64,000 nucleotides of DNA from the NCBI RefSeq assembly GCF_000166775.1, contig NC_014720.1, positions 1,978,501-2,042,500 on the forward strand. Reading direction: 5' to 3'. This DNA comes from Caldicellulosiruptor kronotskyensis 2002 (GTDB lineage Bacteria > Bacillota > Thermoanaerobacteria > Caldicellulosiruptorales > Caldicellulosiruptoraceae). The translations under genes and the position numbers were made by a program. Of the stretch, positions 16,389 through 23,642 are shown piece by piece (position 1 is the first letter of the stretch; each line of letters opens with the position of its first letter). Below the pieces are notes generated by a model, which saw nothing but the letters and a program-made list of their open reading frames with translations, made no database searches and was not told the DNA's origin.

Positions 16389-18123
16389 ATTCCTTCTCCA
16401 CCCTCTCGATATACATCTTCAAAAGCCTATTTAACCTCTCTTCATCCATCTTACCCCACATTGTCGGTGTTTCAAATATTCTCTTAGGAAACTTATAATT
16501 TTCAAGTGAATATCCAAGTTCTTTCTTGATTTTCAGCTTTGTAAAAAATATGTCATTCGCAAGTCTTGTTAGGTCATCGTCTGTCCAGTTTATACCAACG
16601 GAATTTAATGCTTTCAAAATGGTTGGCCTGTCATACACCTTTCGGGCAAACAGACATATGCAAAGTGATGTGAGCACTGCCCTTTCTTTTTCTTCATTAA
16701 TTACATAATCTATTATTTCTTCATCTTTTAATTCTTTTGCACTCTGGTCATAAGAGTAACCTGCATTGTCTAAATGAGAATGCCTTGCACCAACTGTTTG
16801 ACCAAGCGCAAATGCATAGCCTGTATGATATCCTGCCATTTCATTTCCACCATACAAAAGCGCAAACTCTTCCCCTCCATATTTTTTTACAGCTTCTTTC
16901 AAACCTTTACCAATTGTGAAGTAAAACTCGTTGCTTCTATCTGCAATATTGTCAATTGCTTTAACATATTCCATAGTGTTGCCAAACTCAAGGTCAGCAA
17001 GAGTGTCTTCTCTTGAGATAAACCCTTTTTTGAGCGCTTCTGTTGCCCATGCCAATACAACACCTGTTGAAATAGCATCAAGTCCTACAAGTTCAACCTC
17101 ATCTATAATCTGCAAAACCTCGTCTGTTGTTTTTATTCCCAAAAGGCTTCCAAGTGCGTATATAAGTTCATGGTCATATGAAACAGAAATAGATTCATAC
17201 TCATATCCCTTGTCAAACTCGCGTCTGAACTGTCCTATATGGATGCATCCAATAGGACAACCTACACACGAAACCTTTCTGACAAGGTTTTTCTCAGCAA
17301 ATGTCTCACCTGAGATATCGTCCGCATGCTCAAATGTTGACTGAAGTAAATTCTTAGTTGGAAGAGAACTTATGCTATTTAGAACTTTGATATTCATAGG
17401 TGTTCCAAGCTCATGATACTTAGCCATTGCATCTGTCTGTGTAACTTTTTTGTATATCTCCTGATAAGTCTTAAAGTATTCTTTAAGGTTGGCAATTGGC
17501 AAGTCCTCTTCTCCCATTATCATCATAGCTTTGAGGTTCTTGCTTCCAAAGACCGCTCCAATTCCAAGTCTTCCAAAATGCCTGTAGGTATCAACATTGA
17601 CACAAGAGTATGTTACAAGGTTTTCTCCTGCCTTGCCAATTCTGATTATGCTTCTTTTACCTGGACCTGGCTCTCTTTCTCTTATCACTCTTCCTGTTTC
17701 TTCTATGTCAAGTCCCCACATAGCCCTTGCATCTTTAAATTCAATATTCTTATCTGTAATGACAAGGTATGTTGGCTTTTGAGCCTTTCCTGTTATTACT
17801 ATTGCATCATATCCCGCATTTCTTATAGCCATTGCAAGTCTTCCACCTGCATGACTTTCACCATACTCGCCTGTGTGAGGTGAAATAAAGGTTGCTACAG
17901 CTTTTGTCACAACAGGAAAGATTGTTGAAAGAGGTCCGATTGAAATGATTAACGGCTGGCTTTCATGCAAAGGGTCAACACCTTTTTTCATGTTTTCCTC
18001 TAAAAGCTTTGCAGCAACACCTGCTCCGCCTAAGTATTTATAAAGATCCTTCCTTTCTTGAATGTCTGCTTTTTTGTTTGTAAGGTCTATATAAAGCACT
18101 TTTATAAAGTCTTTGCCTATCAT
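16363..18123 (-). CDS. Aldehyde:ferredoxin oxidoreductase-family tungstoenzyme (XOR-like)
   Basis: 586 aa AOR-family enzyme expected to carry a tungsten bis-pterin and one [4Fe-4S] cluster and pass electrons to ferredoxin. The N-terminal pterin domain shows LGGAGVAAKLLEENM, TGEYGESHAGGRLAMAIRNAGYDAIVI and FGRLGIGAVFGSKNLKAM. The cluster cysteines are C286, C289 and C293 (CVGCPIGCIH), with C488 or C490 as fourth ligand. The two pterin-binding DxxGL(D/C) motifs are altered: ELVGLD (344-349) and TSLCIC (485-490). Caldicellulosiruptor is known to have a divergent abundant AOR-family enzyme, XOR, next to a polyferredoxin; this gene fits that. Its aldehyde substrate is unknown. Confidence 0.9.
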   Translation of the reverse strand: MIGKDFIKVLYIDLTNKKADIQERKDLYKYLGGAGVAAKLLEENMKKGVDPLHESQPLIISIGPLSTIFPVVTKAVATFISPHTGEYGESHAGGRLAMAIRNAGYDAIVITGKAQKPTYLVITDKNIEFKDARAMWGLDIEETGRVIREREPGPGKRSIIRIGKAGENLVTYSCVNVDTYRHFGRLGIGAVFGSKNLKAMMIMGEEDLPIANLKEYFKTYQEIYKKVTQTDAMAKYHELGTPMNIKVLNSISSLPTKNLLQSTFEHADDISGETFAEKNLVRKVSCVGCPIGCIHIGQFRREFDKGYEYESISVSYDHELIYALGSLLGIKTTDEVLQIIDEVELVGLDAISTGVVLAWATEALKKGFISREDTLADLEFGNTMEYVKAIDNIADRSNEFYFTIGKGLKEAVKKYGGEEFALLYGGNEMAGYHTGYAFALGQTVGARHSHLDNAGYSYDQSAKELKDEEIIDYVINEEKERAVLTSLCICLFARKVYDRPTILKALNSVGINWTDDDLTRLANDIFFTKLKIKKELGYSLENYKFPKRIFETPTMWGKMDEERLNRLLKMYIERVEKEYEDWSRGK

Positions 18124-18124
18124 C

Positions 18125-18535
18125 TTACTCGCTCACCTCTTCCATTGAAAGACAATTGTGTGGACACATTCTCACACATGCCCCACAGTGTTTACAAACA
18201 ATTGGGATTTTCCTATCATAGTCCATGTGAATTGAGCCAACTATACACGCGCTAACACATTTTTCACATGCAATGCATTTTTCTTCGATTAGCTTAACAC
18301 CGCCACCTGGCCTTTTAACAAGAGCATTTGTAGGACAAGCCTCTGCACACGCTGGTTCTTTGCACGCAACACAAATTGTTGCTGCAAACTTACTCTGAAG
18401 TCCTCCTCTTGTCTTAACTTTTATTGAGCTTTTTGCAAGGTTGTGATTGTTATGGTTCACCGCTGCGCATGTAAGCATGCATGTAAAACACCCCAAGCAC
18501 TTGTTCATGTTATCAGCTCGAAGAACCTTTGGCAA
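18125..18535 (-). CDS. Polyferredoxin subunit, four [4Fe-4S] clusters
   Basis: 136 aa protein with sixteen cysteines in four groups: C13/16/19/23, C55/58/63/67, C87/90/93/97 and C114/117/120/124, enough for four [4Fe-4S] clusters. It resembles the iron-sulfur subunits of molybdopterin oxidoreductases and probably accepts electrons from the AOR-family enzyme whose gene begins one base after its stop codon. Start is TTG at 18535, with AGGTGG about eight bases upstream; an internal ATG at codon 10 would lose nothing of the first cluster. First gene of the operon. Confidence 0.9.
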   Translation of the reverse strand: MPKVLRADNMNKCLGCFTCMLTCAAVNHNNHNLAKSSIKVKTRGGLQSKFAATICVACKEPACAEACPTNALVKRPGGGVKLIEEKCIACEKCVSACIVGSIHMDYDRKIPIVCKHCGACVRMCPHNCLSMEEVSE

Positions 18536-18575
18536 TTAAATCACCACCTGTAAAATCATATTTAAAACTTTCCAA
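18513..18575 (-). other. Possible 20-codon upstream ORF in the polyferredoxin leader
   Basis: A strong GGAGG (18589-18585) sits nine bases before a TTG that opens a 20-codon frame ending in TGA inside the ninth codon region of the polyferredoxin gene, in another frame. The spacing is ideal, and translation here would run through the real start site. It may be a coupling leader peptide or chance; there is no family to compare with. Confidence 0.3.
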
Positions 18576-18672
18576 TATTATTATCCTCCAAAAATACTAT
18601 TTTAATTAATACCCAAAATATTAAACCTTTAATCACCCAAAAATCAAATTTCGTTTAAAATTTAACAATTTT

Positions 18673-18701
18673 ATTATATCACCTAAAATGAAAGTTTACA
18701 A
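18673..18701 (-). promoter_or_regulatory. Sigma-A promoter of the tungsten operon
   Basis: Minus strand TTGTAA (18701-18696), 17-bp spacer, perfect TATAAT (18678-18673) preceded by TGA (extended -10). Predicted transcription start is near 18666, giving a leader of ~130 nt before the polyferredoxin start. It is back to back with the plus-strand promoter at 18724, about 20 bp apart. Confidence 0.8.
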
Positions 18702-18723
18702 GAGGCTACTTGCAATTTATTAT

Positions 18724-18752
18724 TTGTGTTTTTGGTCAGGATATTATATAAT
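18724..18752 (+). promoter_or_regulatory. Sigma-A promoter of the FAH-family gene
   Basis: TTGTGT (18724-18729), 17-bp spacer, perfect TATAAT (18747-18752). The start of transcription would be ~18759, about 40 bases before the coding start at 18798. Confidence 0.7.
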
Positions 18753-18797
18753 TTTAACCAAATTATATTTCACATTATTGAGGGGTGCTAAAGGCAA

Positions 18798-19547
18798 ATG
18801 AAGCTTGGAAGATTTTCTTATGCAAACAAAACATTTTTCGGACTTGTTGAAGGTAGCTCAGTGAAGGTTTTGAAAAGTCTTGCCCCACTTAAAGTAAGCG
18901 ATCAATCTTATCCCATAGAAGAGTTGAAAATTTTGCCGCCTATCAAGCCTTCAAAGATTGTATGTGTAGGTCTTAACTACAAAGACCATGCGAAAGAGCT
19001 GGGACTTGAGCTTCCTGAAAGTCCCGTGCTGTTCCTAAAACCTTCAACATGTGTGATTGGTCACAACGACAGTATAATTTATCCGCAGCACATGAGTAGC
19101 CAGGTGGACTATGAAGGAGAGCTTGCGGTTGTCATAAAAAAAGAGTGTCGCAATGTAAAACCCCAAGAGGTAGATGAGTACATACTTGGCTATACATGCG
19201 CAAATGATGTAACTGCAAGGGATTTACAACCCAAAAACGGTCAGTGGACTGTAGCAAAATCTTTTGATACTTTTTTGCCACTTGGTCCTATTATAACAGA
19301 TGAAATTGACCCAAACAATAGTCCAATCAAAACTTATCTTAACGGCAAAATTGTTCAAAATTCCAATACAAGCAATTTCATCTTCACCGTGCAGGAGCTT
19401 GTAAGTTATATAAGCTCTATAATGACCTTAAAATCTTTTGATGTGATAATTACAGGAACACCTTCTGGCATTGGAAGTATGAAAAAAGGAGATGTTGTTG
19501 AAGTTGAAATTGAGGGAATTGGAAAGCTTATTAATTATGTAAAATAA
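18798..19547 (+). CDS. Fumarylacetoacetate hydrolase-family protein
   Basis: 249 aa FAH-fold enzyme; the family cleaves C-C bonds in, isomerises or decarboxylates 2-oxo acids using a divalent metal. The metal site is visible as VDYEGELAVVI (E-x-E pair), and the catalytic region as KIVCVGLNYKDHAKELG, with GYTCANDVTARDLQPKNGQW and VIITGTPSGIGSMKKGDVVEVEIEGIG further on. The N-terminal ~45 residues are the usual small domain. It is divergently transcribed from the tungstoenzyme operon. Candidate activities include acylpyruvase, oxaloacetate decarboxylase or a 2-keto-3-deoxy acid enzyme; the sequence does not choose among them. Confidence 0.88.
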   Translation: MKLGRFSYANKTFFGLVEGSSVKVLKSLAPLKVSDQSYPIEELKILPPIKPSKIVCVGLNYKDHAKELGLELPESPVLFLKPSTCVIGHNDSIIYPQHMSSQVDYEGELAVVIKKECRNVKPQEVDEYILGYTCANDVTARDLQPKNGQWTVAKSFDTFLPLGPIITDEIDPNNSPIKTYLNGKIVQNSNTSNFIFTVQELVSYISSIMTLKSFDVIITGTPSGIGSMKKGDVVEVEIEGIGKLINYVK

Positions 19548-19575
19548 AGGCTGGCAGTTTTAATTGTGCCAGCCT
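19548..19575. terminator. Bidirectional terminator between convergent genes
   Basis: AGGCTGGCA and TGCCAGCCT (19548-19556 with 19567-19575) form a 9-bp GC-rich stem immediately after the FAH stop codon. T-rich tracts follow on both sides: TTTATTTTA on the minus strand, and CTCAAGACTTTTTTA on the plus strand. Confidence 0.82.
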
Positions 19576-19587
19576 CTCAAGACTTTT

Positions 19588-19950
19588 TTATACAGCATTG
19601 TGAACAAATGCAACTATCTTTCTGCATGGAATGTCAACTATTGAACCAAGTCCGCAAAATCTTCTGTGTGGTGGGCAACATCTTTCTCTTCGATGATGTC
19701 CATCAATTTCTTCTCTAGAGTCATATCCTCTGTACCAGAAGGGGTCATCTGGTGGTGTCCCTATAGTTACAATAAGCCTTATAAACCTTGGTGTGACAAG
19801 TGCCAAAACACCTGTAAATCCCTGTCCGCTTTCTCCTCCGCTTTCTGTGAAAACTGTAACTGTCTCACCCAAGTATCTTCTCATGTGCTCACAAATGTCG
19901 TGGTAATGATGTTCATGACCTTCATACCTCAAATCCAATTCTTCTGACAT
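19588..19950 (-). CDS. Small His/Cys-rich protein, possibly spore-associated
   Basis: 120 aa hypothetical. The N-terminus is acidic and His-rich (EGHEHHYHDICEHMRRYLGE); the middle (TVTVFTESGGESGQGFTGVLALVTPRFIRLIVTIG) looks like a small beta-barrel of the Sm/coat-protein sort. The C-terminal third has four cysteines (RERCCPPHRRFC and IPCRKI), ending in VDIPCRKIVAFVHNAV. Similar small Cys-rich proteins in Firmicutes are spore coat or exosporium components, but I cannot name a family. An 18-bp inverted repeat lies directly upstream of its ribosome binding site (GGGAGG). Confidence 0.72.
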   Translation of the reverse strand: MSEELDLRYEGHEHHYHDICEHMRRYLGETVTVFTESGGESGQGFTGVLALVTPRFIRLIVTIGTPPDDPFWYRGYDSREEIDGHHRRERCCPPHRRFCGLGSIVDIPCRKIVAFVHNAV

Positions 19951-19964
19951 ACATTCCTACCTCC

Positions 19965-20010
19965 CATAATTCATATTATGTCTTCTTCTATTGACATAAT
20001 ATGAATTATG
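19965..20010. repeat. 18-bp perfect inverted repeat upstream of the His/Cys-rich gene
   Basis: Arms at 19965-19982 (CATAATTCATATTATGTC) and 19993-20010 are perfect reverse complements separated by 10 bases. On the minus strand the second arm ends one base before the GGGAGG ribosome binding site of the 19950 gene. No T tract follows, so it is not a terminator. It could be an operator for a dimeric regulator or an mRNA hairpin beside the ribosome site. Confidence 0.85.
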
Positions 20011-20035
20011 AGTAAACTGTGTTACATAAAATTTT

Positions 20036-20608
20036 TTAACTTCCAAAATCCTCAATTATCTTTATTGCATCTTCAAACGAGTTAACCACGATTCCTTTTT
20101 TTAAATCATTGACCTCTTGTTCTGGTAAGTTTTCAATACCAATTGGAGTAATGAGCTTTAGAGTATCACCATCGACAGGCTGCGAATAAAATATAGCTAC
20201 TCTTCCGTCTTTTATAGAAATTATAAAATGATTGGGGCAAAAACCGTCAAATACACGGCTTATCACCACATACTTAGAGCTAAATGCATCTATTTCCCAT
20301 TCTGCAAACATATTTTTAAAGTCCTGTTTTGACATCCCTACATATTCTTTTGGTACTAATTTTTTCTCTTCAATGACATGTCCACATCCTTTAAAATATT
20401 TTCTTACAATAAACAAAGTGTTATCAACTATCCTGCTTTCTCTATCTTTGTTTATATACGCAATCTGGGTTACATTCTTTCCCTTTACATCCTTTTCAGA
20501 TTTTACTTTTCCTCTTTCTAATGTTATAGTAAACCCCACTGCAAATGACACTATAAACAAGAAAATAATAATAGCAGTGAGCGTGGCAGTTTTAAAATAC
20601 AGTTTCAT
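20036..20608 (-). CDS. BofC C-terminal-domain protein
   Basis: 190 aa protein with one N-terminal membrane anchor (~7-28), so mostly outside the cytoplasm or in the intermembrane space of a developing spore. The second half carries the BofC_C pattern: EWEIDAFSSKYVVISRVFDGFCPNHFIISIKDGRVAIFY. In Bacillus BofC restrains SpoIVB, the protease that signals to release sigma-K; many clostridial members have only this domain. The N-terminal half is less conserved. The window has no SpoIVB gene. It stands upstream of the small His/Cys-rich gene, after an intervening inverted repeat. Confidence 0.78.
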   Translation of the reverse strand: MKLYFKTATLTAIIIFLFIVSFAVGFTITLERGKVKSEKDVKGKNVTQIAYINKDRESRIVDNTLFIVRKYFKGCGHVIEEKKLVPKEYVGMSKQDFKNMFAEWEIDAFSSKYVVISRVFDGFCPNHFIISIKDGRVAIFYSQPVDGDTLKLITPIGIENLPEQEVNDLKKGIVVNSFEDAIKIIEDFGS

Positions 20609-20683
20609 TTCTTGTAGCCCCCATCAATAACTCAAACTTTTTTTACTATTATTCCCTGCCAAACCCACTGCTATACATAGAAT

Positions 20684-21415
20684 TTACTCCTCATCTTCTT
20701 CCCAGTTATGATATACCTCTTTCACATCATCGTTGTCTTCGAGCATATCAATAAGTCTTCTCATCTTCTGGGCATCCTCACTTGAAAGTTTTACATATGT
20801 CTGGGGAATCATCTCTATCTGTGCTCTTATAAATGTAAAACCTTCTTTTTCCAGACCTTCTCTGACCTTTGAAAAATCCTCAGGTGATGTAATTATCTCA
20901 TATATATCGTCCTCTGAGGAGAAATCCTCAGCACCATACTCTAACGCCTTTTCCATCACAAAGTCCTCATCCGGAAAACTTTCTTTTTCAATAACTATAA
21001 CACCTTTTCTGCTGAACATCCATGAAACACAGCCTGTTTGACCAAGATTACCACCATTTTTGTCAAAAATGTGTCTTAGCTCACCTGCAGTTCTATTTCT
21101 GTTGTTCGTCATTGCCTCAACAATAACTGCAACTCCACCAGGTCCATAACCCTCGTACGTAATGTCTTCGTATCCTGTTGTGTCAATCTCACCAGCTGCC
21201 CTCTTTATAAACCCCATTATCTTATCCATGGGCATGTTGTTTGCCTTAGCTTTTGCGATTACATCCCTGAGCTTTGGGTTTGTCTCAGGGTCAGGGCCAT
21301 ACATCTTTGCAACAACCATAAGCTCTCTACCAAGTTTTGTAAAAAGTTTCCCTTTCTGTGCGTCTGTCTTTTCTTTTTTGTGTTTTATATTCGCCCACTT
21401 TGAATGTCCAGCCAT
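20684..21415 (-). CDS. yebC: YebC/PmpR-family translation/transcription regulator
   Basis: 243 aa, exact family size. Hallmarks: MAGHSKWANIKHKKEKTDAQKGKLFTKL, TNPKLRDVIAKAKANNMPMDKI, ITYEGYGPGGVAVIVEAMTNNRNRTA, and GNLGQTGCVSWMF. YebC-type proteins were first described as DNA-binding regulators and later shown to help ribosomes through difficult motifs; both roles have support. A good sigma-A promoter lies just upstream. Confidence 0.96.
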   Translation of the reverse strand: MAGHSKWANIKHKKEKTDAQKGKLFTKLGRELMVVAKMYGPDPETNPKLRDVIAKAKANNMPMDKIMGFIKRAAGEIDTTGYEDITYEGYGPGGVAVIVEAMTNNRNRTAGELRHIFDKNGGNLGQTGCVSWMFSRKGVIVIEKESFPDEDFVMEKALEYGAEDFSSEDDIYEIITSPEDFSKVREGLEKEGFTFIRAQIEMIPQTYVKLSSEDAQKMRRLIDMLEDNDDVKEVYHNWEEDEE

Positions 21416-21463
21416 ATTCTTACTTCCCCCTACTTTTTAAACTCCTATTTTGCTCAATATGGA

Positions 21464-21493
21464 ATTATAAATTAGATTTAAAGCTAATGTCAA
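21464..21493 (-). promoter_or_regulatory. Sigma-A promoter of yebC
   Basis: Minus strand TTGACA (21493-21488), 18-bp spacer, TATAAT (21469-21464), both hexamers perfect. The leader to the ATG is about 40 bases. Confidence 0.85.
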
Positions 21494-21551
21494 ATGAAAT
21501 TGGTACATAAGATTTAATAATGAACAAAGATTAGCTTGTGATGAGAGAAAG

Positions 21552-23039
21552 ATGAATAAAAAGATTTTAAAGCAAATCGTAATACTTACACTTTGTAATA
21601 TATTAACATATAGCCTATTTTTCTTTTATAGAATATTCATATCGCGCAGAATTGGTTCTGTTGGTATGGCACTTTATACATTTGGTATGACACTTTATTA
21701 CCTGTTTTACAGCATATCAAGTGGTGGGATTTTGACAGCTATTTCAAAATATATTGCTGAAATCTGCTATTCAGCTGGACTAAAAGTAAAAGTTGTCTTT
21801 GTGATGAGCAGGATACTCTTTTTCTGGAGCATTATAATTGCCATATTGTTTTGTGCATTAAATCCATTTTTCTGTGATATTGTATTTGCTACTCCACATC
21901 TCAAACACTTAGTATACCCTCTTATTGTGTGTATTGTGGTTGTAACACAGTCAGCTATTTTAAAAGGCTTTTTTTATGGCATTCAAAATCCTACTCCACC
22001 TGCCTTGGCAGAAGTATTTGAAAATATCGTCAGACTTTCTATCACCTGTCCCATTTTTTTAACAGTAGCAAAATCATCTTCACTTGACACAAAACTTCTT
22101 TTATCTTTTTTGGGAATTCTTATAGGAGAGTTCTCAAGCCTGAGTTTCCTTTGGATATCATATAGACTTAAAAATAAAAATACTCAGATTTCAATTAATT
22201 TATCTGACATTGTCCAAATATCTTCTAATGTATTCAAAGTTTCTATTCCTCTTGCCACAGCAAGTGTACTTGGAATGATTTTTCAATCGGTCGAAAACAT
22301 GATAATTCCTAAAATGTTTGAAATCATTGGTAATACAAAAACTCAAGCAATTTCTATCTACGGAATAATTAATGGAATGAGCTTCCCAGCAGCAACTTTG
22401 CCACTTGTAATAATAAATTCACTATCCATAATAATTGTTCCTACCATCTCTGAAACAAAGATAAACACAAAAATTCTAAACTCTCGAATAAACTCTTTTC
22501 TCTTGCTTACCATTGCTATTTCATTGCCAGCAACATGTATATTCTTACTTTTTCCTTTACAGATTTGTAGTTTACTATACAAAAACCCTCAAGCAGGAGT
22601 GTATCTTAAACACATTGCACCTGCAATAGCATTTTATTATCTTTCTGTTGTACTTTCAAGTTTACTTAATGCACTTGACAAGGTCTATTTTAATTTTATT
22701 TTAAATACAGTACTGACAGTAGCAAGATTGATAGCCTATATCCCGGCAATATTACTTTTCAAAAGTGAAACCCCTTATATCTGGATTTCAAACCTATTTG
22801 CTCTTATTTCATGCATCATAATGATTGAAAAGATATCAAAGCTTGAGTTTGAATTTATTCTTGAAAAAAGGATAATTTTTCTCATATTCCAATTTGCAGT
22901 TGTGTGCCTGCTTATATTTACCATACTTATTTATCTGAACATAACTTCAATGCAAATCTTCATTATCCTGTTTTCAGCAGGATATTTTCTCAGCGTTTAT
23001 TTTATCCTTCTATATCAGAAAAGGCGTAAGAAAGACTGA
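21552..23039 (+). CDS. spoVB: SpoVB-like polysaccharide/lipid flippase (MVF/MATE superfamily)
   Basis: 495 aa polytopic membrane protein with about fourteen hydrophobic segments. The N-terminus (YSLFFFYRIFISRRIGSVGMALYTFGMTLYYLFYSISSGGI) is characteristic of SpoVB/MurJ-like flippases, as is the repeated ISKYIAE and VEN(M)IIPKMF block. SpoVB is needed for spore cortex formation, probably translocating a lipid-linked precursor. The start has an upstream GAGAG site. The gene is convergent with the next, and their 3' ends overlap by 30 bp. Alternatives are a general O-antigen or lipid II flippase. Confidence 0.83.
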   Translation: MNKKILKQIVILTLCNILTYSLFFFYRIFISRRIGSVGMALYTFGMTLYYLFYSISSGGILTAISKYIAEICYSAGLKVKVVFVMSRILFFWSIIIAILFCALNPFFCDIVFATPHLKHLVYPLIVCIVVVTQSAILKGFFYGIQNPTPPALAEVFENIVRLSITCPIFLTVAKSSSLDTKLLLSFLGILIGEFSSLSFLWISYRLKNKNTQISINLSDIVQISSNVFKVSIPLATASVLGMIFQSVENMIIPKMFEIIGNTKTQAISIYGIINGMSFPAATLPLVIINSLSIIIVPTISETKINTKILNSRINSFLLLTIAISLPATCIFLLFPLQICSLLYKNPQAGVYLKHIAPAIAFYYLSVVLSSLLNALDKVYFNFILNTVLTVARLIAYIPAILLFKSETPYIWISNLFALISCIIMIEKISKLEFEFILEKRIIFLIFQFAVVCLLIFTILIYLNITSMQIFIILFSAGYFLSVYFILLYQKRRKKD

Positions 23040-23621
23040 AGGCAAATATATATAAAGCAAACTGTAAAAAAGCACAATTACAAATACTACTGCCAAGGCC
23101 TTTGCCCTTGTTATTCCGAAACCCTTTGAAAGTGCTTCATAAACGGATATCAAGAAAAACATCTCTGACACTTTAAAAACTGCATAGCCAATTGGTAAAA
23201 ACCAGAAGATAATACCTATTAAAAATGTATATGACGGAAGAAGATACGATACTGTCAGTGTGGTTATCACTTGTGAAACATTAGCTCTTTTTGTTGTAGC
23301 AATGGAAGCTGCTAAAAAGACTATAATTACCAGCATAAAAAGCTTAAAAATTTGGTTTGAAAAAAGGGTAATGATAAGCCTTACCAGTCTTAAATTCTCT
23401 AAATCAGATTTTATCCTGTCTGTGAAAAATACAAGACCTGCTTCCCCTGGCATAATTTCATACCCTTTTCTTATCTGAAGGTAAACATAGATTGTAAAAA
23501 GTGCAATATATATCAAAAACACTACTATTCCTGCTACAAAATTGTTAAGAAGCGAAATGTTCTGAACAAAATAAAGTGGATTTGTAAAAAGGTGTTTACA
23601 CACATTCTCTTTCTTGTACAC
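23010..23621 (-). CDS. Polytopic membrane protein, Yip1-like
   Basis: 203 aa with five hydrophobic segments (~28-50, 90-107, 121-145, 147-166 and 178-198), arranged as in bacterial Yip1-domain proteins. The first ~25 residues are hydrophilic and resemble the Yip1 NPLYF start (KHLFTNPLYFVQNISLLN). Function unknown. The start is a GTG at 23621 with AAGGA twelve bases upstream; a later start is possible. Its 3' end overlaps that of the convergent spoVB-like gene by 30 bp, so no terminator separates them. Confidence 0.65.
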   Translation of the reverse strand: MYKKENVCKHLFTNPLYFVQNISLLNNFVAGIVVFLIYIALFTIYVYLQIRKGYEIMPGEAGLVFFTDRIKSDLENLRLVRLIITLFSNQIFKLFMLVIIVFLAASIATTKRANVSQVITTLTVSYLLPSYTFLIGIIFWFLPIGYAVFKVSEMFFLISVYEALSKGFGITRAKALAVVFVIVLFYSLLYIYLPSVFLTPFLI

Positions 23622-23642
23622 AGCACATACACATCCTTTTTC

